A stretch of DNA of 61,755 nt, from the NCBI GenBank assembly GCA_020438105.1, contig JAGQVE010000003.1:119369-181123 (forward strand). Direction: 5' to 3'. The notes below the pieces were generated by a model, which was not told where the DNA came from, did no database searches, and saw only the letters and a program-made list of their open reading frames with translations. A program made the position numbers and the translations under genes. Positions 1 to 6,794 of this stretch are shown here, piece by piece; position 1 is the stretch's first letter; the number at the start of each line of letters is the position of its first letter. Source of the stretch: Bacteroidales bacterium (GTDB lineage: Bacteria > Bacteroidota > Bacteroidia > Bacteroidales > JAADJA01).

Positions 1-1
1 T

Positions 2-1882
2 ATGAATATTGAAAAAGGCACCATTACCCTCAGCAACAAAAACTTTTTCAGAAGTCTGGATTATGTGGATATGAATTGGCAGTTGGTTGCCGATGGGGAA
101 ATAGTAAGGGAGGCAATACTAAATTCTATGATTATTCCACCTCAGCAAAAAATCAATATTAAGATACCTTTTACCGAATTACAATTGGATCATAGAAAAG
201 AACAATTCCTGAACTTCCAGTTTGTGTTAAAAAAGGATGTGGAGTTGCTCAAAAAGGGTCATGTTGTTGCCGAAGAACAGCTTGCTTTGCCCTTTGAGCC
301 AGCAACAGAACCCTTTTTTACAGATAACTTTGCAAGTTTAAAAGTGAATGAGGATGCTGAAATAGTTGAGGTTAAAGCACCAAATTTTAACATCCGGTTT
401 GATAAGAAAAAAGGTAAGATCATTTCCTGGGATTTTTACAATGAAAACCTCATCAAAGAAGGACCTGAGCCGTTTTTCTGGCGGGCGCCCACGGATAACG
501 ACTTTGGTAATGGCATGGAAAAACGTTGTGCTGTATGGAAGCAAGTCAGTGAGGAAAGTGATTTTGACGAAGTGAATGTGGCGCAGATCAGCAAAGGTGA
601 GGTTTTGATCACAGCCATAAAATCATTGGAACTCGTAAATGCAACTGTGGAAAATAGCTATCGAATTTTTGGCAATGGAGATATTGAAGTTACGGAAAAA
701 TTCATTCCCAATCCCCCAAAACCAAGAAAGCGGGATTATTTTCGGGATTTCGATGGTAGCACTGGAATGGCTTTTGGCCAGGAGGAGCCGGCTTATTTGC
801 AACTGCCTTCCATTCAGGAAAAGCCATTAAAAGGTTTTACATTTCAATTAACTTTTCAGCCTGAAGAATATACCCGCAAAAATGCCATTTGGGAACTGGA
901 TACCTGGCGGCCGGGAGCACTGCATCTTGAATTCAGAAGCGGTACCCTTTGTTTTTTCCTTTACGGAACCGATTATGTTTATTTCGATTATCCCTTTGAA
1001 ACAGGCAAAACCTATGATTTTACAATCGTATACAATGCCCCGCAAAAAAAGATAAAACTCTATGTAGATGGAAAACTCGCTGAAGAAAAGAACCTTTCTG
1101 AAGCAGCCGATCTTGTTTTAGATGAAAAAAGCTATATTGGTGGTTATCGCACAGAAGACCGGCAATTTATCGGGAAAATGGATAATTTCAAATTGTGGAA
1201 CCGACCGCTCAAAGAAGCCGAGCTTGATGGTTCCGAACCGATGGGGCCCGGATTACTGGTTTCACTGAATTTTGAAAACACTACCTCCGAAACGGTTATT
1301 GGAAAAGCTGAAGGGATCAATGCAACGATCATTGAAAAAGAGATCACTATGCCCGAATTACCGCGCTTTGGGATGCAATTGCAAGTGCCCGGGAAGTATG
1401 GTCAACTTACCTGGTATGGTCGCGGGCCGCAGGAAAACTACTGTGATCGCAATAAAGCTGCTTTTGTGGGGATTTATGAAAGTCCGGTGGCTGATCAGTA
1501 TTTTCCATACATCCGGCCCCAGGAAAACGGTTATAAAACCGACACCCGCTGGTTGTCACTTCAAGACAGTACCGGAATAGGTTTGATGTTTATTGGCGAA
1601 CCACTGCTTTCTTTTTCAGCCTTGAACTTCACTACCGAGGATTTGGATCAGGGAGCTAAGGATAATTACAGGCATACCAAGGATCTGAAACCAAATGATT
1701 TTGTAGCACTGCATGTGGATTATAAGCAAACCGGCGTTGGTGGTGACGATAGCTGGGGAGCGCGTCCGCATCCGCAATATTCGCTGAAATACGATGCTTA
1801 TGAATATTCGTATATTATTCGGCCATTGCAAAGAAAACAGGATTTGATGGAGTTGAGCCGGAAGCGGTTTAAAAAGCATTAA
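2..1882 (+). CDS. GH2 beta-galactosidase (LacZ family), C-terminal part with LamG-like insert; 5' end outside window
   Basis: This is the C-terminal 626 residues of a large GH2 beta-galactosidase; the sugar-binding and catalytic domains lie before the window, so the ATG at base 2 is probably internal. Residues 1-100 look like the domain preceding the small chain, and residues 105-235 plus 450-620 are the LacZ small-chain domain, with the hallmark RAPTDNDFGN (161-170), GRGPQENY (473-480) and a typical YSYIIRPL end. Residues about 240-450 are an inserted concanavalin/LamG-like jelly roll (KLYVDGKL, DNFKLWNRPL), which ordinary LacZ lacks. Such enzymes hydrolyse beta-galactosides in the periplasm of glycan-degrading Bacteroidota. 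The family is clear; the substrate is not known. Confidence 0.9.
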   Translation: MNIEKGTITLSNKNFFRSLDYVDMNWQLVADGEIVREAILNSMIIPPQQKINIKIPFTELQLDHRKEQFLNFQFVLKKDVELLKKGHVVAEEQLALPFEPATEPFFTDNFASLKVNEDAEIVEVKAPNFNIRFDKKKGKIISWDFYNENLIKEGPEPFFWRAPTDNDFGNGMEKRCAVWKQVSEESDFDEVNVAQISKGEVLITAIKSLELVNATVENSYRIFGNGDIEVTEKFIPNPPKPRKRDYFRDFDGSTGMAFGQEEPAYLQLPSIQEKPLKGFTFQLTFQPEEYTRKNAIWELDTWRPGALHLEFRSGTLCFFLYGTDYVYFDYPFETGKTYDFTIVYNAPQKKIKLYVDGKLAEEKNLSEAADLVLDEKSYIGGYRTEDRQFIGKMDNFKLWNRPLKEAELDGSEPMGPGLLVSLNFENTTSETVIGKAEGINATIIEKEITMPELPRFGMQLQVPGKYGQLTWYGRGPQENYCDRNKAAFVGIYESPVADQYFPYIRPQENGYKTDTRWLSLQDSTGIGLMFIGEPLLSFSALNFTTEDLDQGAKDNYRHTKDLKPNDFVALHVDYKQTGVGGDDSWGARPHPQYSLKYDAYEYSYIIRPLQRKQDLMELSRKRFKKH

Positions 1883-1950
1883 AGGGTGAAAGATGGAATT
1901 ATAAAATCCAAATTATAAAGCTTCGGATTGCAAATCCGATGCGGCCATAA
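1878..1950. repeat. Dispersed hairpin repeat family A, copy 1
   Basis: The stretch contains an AATCCAAATTATAAAG box followed by a hairpin (TTCGGATT-gca-AATCCGA, about 1922-1938) and GCGGC. The same arrangement recurs at 3640-3715 with few changes, and a reversed partial copy lies at 6143-6178. It is intergenic, between the GH2 gene and the TlpA-like lipoprotein gene. Confidence 0.6.
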
Positions 1951-2083
1951 GATTTATAAATATTATAATCCTTGCTTTTTTCATTCTAAAATTCTCAATT
2001 GTAAGTAATAAAATTTTGGAATCATAGTTTTAAATTTACAGAATAAATTAACTTTTTAAATATTTATAACCCAAAATTTATAT

Positions 2084-3541
2084 ATGCCAAATATGAATAG
2101 AAGGCTGACCATTTTCCTCGCTGCATCAAGTATAATTCTTCTGGCTTTTTTTGTTTCATCTTGTTTAAGTCGAAATGCCAAAAAGGTAAAAACTACAATG
2201 ATCGTGCATGCTGATAATCTCGAAATTGATACATTGCAACTTACCTTAAAAATAAATCCAATAATTAATAGGTACAAGAGTTATTACTCGGGAATTCGAG
2301 ATAATAGTTATTATTTTAGTTTTCGATTAGACAGCCCAATGTATTTTAACTTAAAGGATGGGAAAAATTATATTAATGGATTTATCGAACCTGGCGACAG
2401 TGTAGAGGTTTTTTATAACGCTATAAATAAAGATGAATCGCTTCAATTTGACGGCAAGGGTAGCGAAAAATCCAAATTTTTTAATGATTACCTTCAATTT
2501 GCAGTTTATAAGAAACTCAGGGAAAAAAAGCCCATATCGCTTACCAAGACTTTTCCATATGATTTCCTTTTACATTATTCTGATAGTCTTGATGATCTAA
2601 TTCTAGGGAATCTTGAAAATATTAAACCACAAATAAGTGAAGGTGCGTATTATCAATTTAGAGGGTTAATTGCTGCAGATAGGTTATTAAATCGATATAG
2701 TGTTTTTTCTTATATCGATTCAAATAAGGATGAGATAAACAACAACGGTCAGGATATTCAAATTACTGATTATACCAAATCTATCCGCGATAATCTCCTT
2801 GTTTTTGACAGCAATTTTTGTGACGTGGATGCATATACTCAAAATGTTTATAACATATTATTTATGGAGTACGATGGCATGATTCTGAATTACGAGGTTA
2901 CCTCAAGCCTGGAAGAGAAATATAATTATTTGGATCGTATGCTTCCCTCTTGCTTTAAAATACCTGTTATCACTATGTTTATCAACCGTGATATTAAATT
3001 CTTAAATCAATCGGAAGAGATTGAAGAAGCATTAAAAAAATATTATGTTAACTCAGAAGACTCAGTTTATAGGGATTTCATTTTTAAGCGATATGCAGAC
3101 GCTACAGCTTTTAAAAAAGGAGTTAAAGCACCTGATTTTCACCTCTTGAATAAGGAAGGTGAAAAGGTAAGTCTTGAAACATTTAAAGGTAAAGTGGTTT
3201 ACCTTGATTTTTGGTATACAGGATGTTCGCCATGTATGATTTTATTTGAGAAAATAAAACCAGTTAAAAGTTATTTTAAGGCGAATAACAATGTGGTATT
3301 TCTATGTATCTCCATTGACCAAGAGGATACTTGGAAGTCATCGTTGGAAAAATTTAATATTGATGGTTATCATGTGTTTACCGAAAACTTGCGCGGAAGA
3401 CATCCTGTTATAAAGGATTATCATGTTGGTAGTTTTCCTACAACTTGTTTGATCGATGGTGATGGAAATATATTTTCTGCAAGTCCCTCGCGTGATCCTG
3501 ATAAGCTGAAAATGCAAATTGAAGATGCATTATCGCATTAA
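2084..3541 (+). CDS. TlpA/AhpC-TSA family thioredoxin-like lipoprotein
   Basis: A 485-residue protein with a lipoprotein signal (hydrophobic residues 8-26, lipobox cysteine C27), a roughly 300-residue N-terminal region of the kind seen in Bacteroidota DUF4369/TlpA proteins, and a C-terminal thioredoxin fold from about residue 345 (APDFHLLNKEG; KVVYLDFWYTGCSPC). The redox pair is C381-S-P-C384, and the cis-proline context is GSFPTTCLIDG. It probably acts as a periplasmic or outer-membrane-anchored disulfide reductase; the partner is unknown. It stands alone between two copies of repeat family A. Start ambiguity: ATG at 2084 or 2093. Confidence 0.85.
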   Translation: MPNMNRRLTIFLAASSIILLAFFVSSCLSRNAKKVKTTMIVHADNLEIDTLQLTLKINPIINRYKSYYSGIRDNSYYFSFRLDSPMYFNLKDGKNYINGFIEPGDSVEVFYNAINKDESLQFDGKGSEKSKFFNDYLQFAVYKKLREKKPISLTKTFPYDFLLHYSDSLDDLILGNLENIKPQISEGAYYQFRGLIAADRLLNRYSVFSYIDSNKDEINNNGQDIQITDYTKSIRDNLLVFDSNFCDVDAYTQNVYNILFMEYDGMILNYEVTSSLEEKYNYLDRMLPSCFKIPVITMFINRDIKFLNQSEEIEEALKKYYVNSEDSVYRDFIFKRYADATAFKKGVKAPDFHLLNKEGEKVSLETFKGKVVYLDFWYTGCSPCMILFEKIKPVKSYFKANNNVVFLCISIDQEDTWKSSLEKFNIDGYHVFTENLRGRHPVIKDYHVGSFPTTCLIDGDGNIFSASPSRDPDKLKMQIEDALSH

Positions 3542-3639
3542 TTTATTCAAGATTCTGTGAATATTCTGTACTATTTCACTGAATTTTTTTTTAACAAAAA
3601 TGTGCATATGTAGAAAATACCGGGATGCGGTTTTATTAG

Positions 3640-3715
3640 TATTAAAGGGTTAATTTAATGATTGAATTATAAATTCCAAATTATAAAGCATCGGATTACA
3701 AATCCGATGCGGCTG
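3640..3715. repeat. Dispersed hairpin repeat family A, copy 2
   Basis: ATTAAAGGGTTAA is followed by AATTCCAAATTATAAAG and a perfect hairpin (GCATCGGATT-aca-AATCCGATGC, about 3688-3710). It is nearly identical over about 50 bases to the element at 1878-1950 and lies in the gap between the TlpA-like gene and the sigma/anti-sigma-like locus. Confidence 0.6.
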
Positions 3716-3756
3716 TAGCTCAATTGCTTAATGGGGTTTATTAATCAGCTGTTCTC

Positions 3757-4050
3757 TTATTTAACCTTCATTGCCCTTAAAGAAAACTTTTCTTCAGAGG
3801 TAATAATTGAGATAATGTACATCCCATTATTGTAAGAGTGGAAATCAATTGATATTGAGTTTTTCCCCTCGGAAATCGGAAACGATTCATTTACCACTTT
3901 ATGTATATTTCCCGAAATTGACGAAATTAAAATTTGTGAATTTGTGGCTTTTGGTGAGTTAAACTCCAAGGTGCCATTTTGTTTTACTGGGTTTGGATAA
4001 AACTTAAGGTCTGTTATTGGGAGTGTATTCTTAGCGGATTCAAAATATTT
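3757..4050 (-). pseudogene. T9SS type A sorting domain, severed from the upstream gene by one TAA
   Basis: About 97 codons follow, in the same frame, the TAA that ends the 4051-5490 gene (4051 minus 3757 is 294, a multiple of three). The translation has no stop until 3757 and begins KYFESAKNTLPITDLKFYPNPV, a typical linker and the [FY]PNP start of a type A sorting domain. It then continues with the short beta strands of that domain (IDFHSYNNGMYIISI) and ends LRAMKVK. In T9SS cargo this domain directs passage across the outer membrane. No good start codon precedes it (only a TTG at 3969), so it is read here as the lost C-terminus of the upstream protein. Alternatives are readthrough or a sequencing error. 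Confidence 0.8.
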
Positions 4051-5490
4051 TTAATCTGAAGTATGATTTGATTTCTGACCATCTGATTTTATCATCTGAT
4101 ATTCCTGCCTTAATTCTTTCTCAAGGTTTTCTGGAAGTAAATTGAGAAAGTCCTCTGTTAGGGCAAACCAAAATACATAATCATCATTTAATACATCAGG
4201 AAATGTATCTTTCCTAATTATCACAGGTACCATTGTATTAATAAGTGAATTAAAATAATCATTATCATACTTTTCAGGATTATCAAACATTGTTTTCCAC
4301 TTCAGATTTTGGATACCATTTGTATCAGAAAGAAATAACAAATTGATGTGACTTTGATTTGAACTATCTAAAACTTCCATCGAAATTCCGTAATAATCTT
4401 CTTTAAATTTCAGATTAAAACTACCAGATGCATAGGGATTTGTAAAGCTAAGATCATTGTTTGAAAAATCAAATCCCAGCTTTTGTAAATTGACTATTGG
4501 CAGCTCTATGAATTCAATATTGAAAGGAGATTCATTATCATTGGTATAATAGATGATATTCTTATTTGGGTAACTGTTTTTTAAAGTTTCAATCTTTTCA
4601 AAAACAGGTTTATATCCCGAATATCTGTCTGGTAAATGGTCAAATATGGAAGCTGTATATTTAAACCATATCAACGTCGGATCGCAATCACATTTCAATA
4701 AATCATTGTTCAATTCAACAGCGATTAATGTATCATTCATTATTTCAAATTCTTCCTTGGTTATAAGTTTTCTAGTCCGTGGTTCAAAATTCATATTTGA
4801 CATAAGTACCGGATAAAAATCGAAATTTGTAAAATCAACTTTTTTGTTTTGGGGATGTTCGAAATTTAAAATACCGGTTGTTTCACCAAAGCTATTTTCA
4901 AATCGGCTATGGAAGGTTTGTTTGGTTTCTTGAAAATAATTTTTGTAGTAGATTCCGGTTTCATCAATTTGAAAACCCAGTTTTTTCAATTCATTAGAGG
5001 AAAGTTTTAGGATATAAGGATTACCCCAAATGATTGTGTCTTTGTCATGATTTGAACTAGATAAGATTTGTTCATTGTTATTGGCTTTAATTGATTTTTC
5101 TAGTAACACATTTTCATTAGATCTTGTAATATTTACATCATTTTCAACAAAGCCTTCGTTTGGACTAATTTTAAGTACTTCATTTTTTTTATTTACTTGC
5201 TCTTTGCCCGAAGAATCACTGATAAATGACTGAACTAATTTTTTCGAACTTTCAGGTAAATCTGTTTTTTTAATTGGGAAAACACTTAAAAAGATGGCTG
5301 ATAAAACAAATATAATACTTGACATAATTATTAGGTTTAAGGGTTTCATTTTATTTGAATTCAATTTAGGAGCAACTTTATTCGGATTTTTAAGAAAGGA
5401 TTCAACCTCATAAATGGTAATGGCATATTCCAGTTTTTTAAACTGACTGAAAAAGGTGTCTAATTCACGACTGTTAGTTTGTGTTCTCAT
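4051..5490 (-). CDS. Membrane-anchored protein paired with ECF sigma factor (anti-sigma-like), truncated before T9SS domain
   Basis: A 479-residue protein of no family I can name. The N-terminal 48 residues are hydrophilic, one transmembrane helix spans about residues 50-72 with positive charges before it (N-terminus inside), and about 400 residues are predicted periplasmic. The gene begins 10 bases after the ECF sigma stop, as anti-sigma genes usually do, and the single-pass, cytoplasmic-N-terminus topology fits an anti-sigma factor. That role is inference: no zinc-binding anti-sigma motif is visible. Immediately after its TAA the same frame continues with a T9SS sorting domain, so the ancestral protein was probably about 577 residues. 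Confidence 0.7.
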   Translation of the reverse strand: MRTQTNSRELDTFFSQFKKLEYAITIYEVESFLKNPNKVAPKLNSNKMKPLNLIIMSSIIFVLSAIFLSVFPIKKTDLPESSKKLVQSFISDSSGKEQVNKKNEVLKISPNEGFVENDVNITRSNENVLLEKSIKANNNEQILSSSNHDKDTIIWGNPYILKLSSNELKKLGFQIDETGIYYKNYFQETKQTFHSRFENSFGETTGILNFEHPQNKKVDFTNFDFYPVLMSNMNFEPRTRKLITKEEFEIMNDTLIAVELNNDLLKCDCDPTLIWFKYTASIFDHLPDRYSGYKPVFEKIETLKNSYPNKNIIYYTNDNESPFNIEFIELPIVNLQKLGFDFSNNDLSFTNPYASGSFNLKFKEDYYGISMEVLDSSNQSHINLLFLSDTNGIQNLKWKTMFDNPEKYDNDYFNSLINTMVPVIIRKDTFPDVLNDDYVFWFALTEDFLNLLPENLEKELRQEYQMIKSDGQKSNHTSD

Positions 5491-5500
5491 GCTCGTTTTA

Positions 5501-6028
5501 TTAAAAGAATACTGATATAACTTTTGCCGAATGTGGACTTTCGTTCATCATTTGAATTATTTTTTCTCGGCCTCTTTTTATCCTAAGCTTAACACCAGAC
5601 AAACTTCCTCCCTGTATTTTGTGTATCTCTTCAAGGGTTAAATCTGAAATATGGAATAGAATCAAGGCTTCTGCAGTTTTAGGTTTCAAAGTAAGAATCT
5701 TCTTATGTATTAATTGAAAATCAATTTCAATTTCAGAATTTTGATTGCTATGTTGAAGAATAAAAATATCCTTCTCGCTATACTCAACCAGAGGCTTCTT
5801 TTTTCGCAGCCGCATTTTATTTAGATTAATAGCGATACCTAATAGCCACGATTTAAAATACAACTCGTTTTTTAATTTCTCATAGTTTTCAAATGCCACC
5901 AGTATTGTATCCTGTGCTAAATCCTTAGCATCCTCAATATTCCCGGTAATTGCTCTGCAGAAGAGAATCAGGTTTTTATGCGCCGATTGATATAATTCTA
6001 AGAATTTATTTTGTTTGGATGGGGTCAC
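5501..6028 (-). CDS. ECF-type RNA polymerase sigma-70 factor
   Basis: A 175-residue sigma factor with region 2 (residues about 10-75: DAKDLAQDTILVAFENY, then FKSWLLGIAINL) and region 4 (about 105-160: LKPKTAEALILFHISDLTLEEI and a KLRIKRGREKI recognition end). Length and lack of regions 1 and 3 fit the extracytoplasmic-function class. It is co-transcribed with the membrane protein downstream (10-base gap). Upstream on its strand is GTAACTTTTG (6075-6066), a possible autoregulated promoter element. The signal it answers to is unknown; the neighbour's T9SS domain suggests envelope or secretion status. Confidence 0.92.
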   Translation of the reverse strand: MTPSKQNKFLELYQSAHKNLILFCRAITGNIEDAKDLAQDTILVAFENYEKLKNELYFKSWLLGIAINLNKMRLRKKKPLVEYSEKDIFILQHSNQNSEIEIDFQLIHKKILTLKPKTAEALILFHISDLTLEEIHKIQGGSLSGVKLRIKRGREKIIQMMNESPHSAKVISVFF

Positions 6029-6065
6029 GTACTTGCTTTTGTATGGTAAGTTGCAGTTTCTGCCC

Positions 6066-6075
6066 CAAAAGTTAC
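6066..6075 (-). promoter_or_regulatory. Possible ECF autoregulatory promoter element (GTAACTTTTG)
   Basis: GTAACTTTTG lies 38 bases upstream of the sigma-factor start on its strand. GTAAC-type boxes upstream of Bacteroidota ECF genes are common in my recollection; the assignment is weak and no second box was confirmed. Confidence 0.3.
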
Positions 6076-6142
6076 ATAAAAGATTTGAAACAATGAATCT
6101 TCAAAATAAATTGTTCGAATCGAATATTAACTGTCTTTTTGA

Positions 6143-6178
6143 AATGGATTGCAAATCCGATGCAGCAGCCCTTTAACC
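6143..6178. repeat. Dispersed hairpin repeat family A, partial inverted copy 3
   Basis: GGATTGCAAATCCGATGC is followed by CAGCAGCCCTTTAACC. Read on the minus strand this gives TTAAAGGG then GCATCGGATT-tgc-AATCC, the same order as in copy 2, so this copy is reversed and truncated. It sits between the sigma-factor gene and the lipocalin gene end. Confidence 0.5.
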
Positions 6179-6181
6179 AAT

Positions 6182-6745
6182 TTACTTTTGCTCGACCATT
6201 TGAAGTTTACTTACATCATAACCCCGTTCTTTTGCTCTGGCAACCAGCAAATCGTAAGTGGCCTGTTCCATTTTTGGTGTACGGCTTAAAATCCACAAAT
6301 AGTCTTTTTTCGGACTGCCTACCAGGACGTACTGGTAATTTTCCTGATCGAGTTCGAGGATCAGATAATCTCCGCCAAAAGGCCAGAAAAAATATACCTT
6401 CAGCCATCCCGGCTGCGATTTGTCAGGCAACTTTGCAAACCCTTTAGCTTTTTCCAATTTGCCGTCCAGGCTGTTTTTGTATCCCTGGTTTAAAACATCC
6501 ACTTTGCCATTTTCTTTCAGGCTATACGTGGCAGTAACGCCAACCAGGTTTTTCTCAAATGAATTTGGAAAACGGGCAATTTCATACCAGGTTCCCATAT
6601 ACCTCTCCAAATCCACTTGCTTTACAAGGTCCATTTTTTTGATTTCTTCTTTTTTCATTCCGCAAGATGTTAGCATGAAGACCAAAATCATCATCAGACC
6701 TCCATAATTCAATATTTTCGTTTTTGTATTCATCATCTTTTTCAA
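6182..6745 (-). CDS. Lipocalin family outer-membrane lipoprotein (Blc-like)
   Basis: A 187-residue protein with a lipoprotein signal (LVFMLTSC lipobox) and a complete lipocalin barrel. The hallmark GTWYEIARFPNSFE is near residue 50, and the downstream motifs GWLKVYFFWPFGGDYLILELD and YLWILSRTP are typical of bacterial Blc. Blc-type lipocalins bind fatty acids or lysophospholipids at the outer membrane. It is monocistronic. The start may be the first ATG (6745) or a methionine 4-5 codons in; both keep the signal peptide. Confidence 0.92.
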   Translation of the reverse strand: MKKMMNTKTKILNYGGLMMILVFMLTSCGMKKEEIKKMDLVKQVDLERYMGTWYEIARFPNSFEKNLVGVTATYSLKENGKVDVLNQGYKNSLDGKLEKAKGFAKLPDKSQPGWLKVYFFWPFGGDYLILELDQENYQYVLVGSPKKDYLWILSRTPKMEQATYDLLVARAKERGYDVSKLQMVEQK

Positions 6746-6765
6746 TCCGTATTTGCTATTTCTTC

Positions 6766-6773
6766 TAATTTTG
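6766..6773 (+). promoter_or_regulatory. -7 promoter box (TAATTTTG) of the GH20 gene
   Basis: TAATTTTG matches the Bacteroidota TAnnTTTG consensus and lies 22 bases before the ATG at 6795. It falls inside the longer open frame that starts at 6753, which argues for the 6795 start. Confidence 0.6.
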
Positions 6774-6794
6774 TATTGTTACAACTATAAACAA

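Noticed and set aside
3757..3969. Stand-alone 70-residue gene starting at TTG 3969
   Set aside because: The sorting domain begins upstream of 3969 in the same frame, so this is a gene end rather than a gene.
6753..6794. Earlier start for the GH20 gene giving a longer N-terminus
   Set aside because: A TAATTTTG promoter box lies within it, and the lipoprotein signal begins at 6795.
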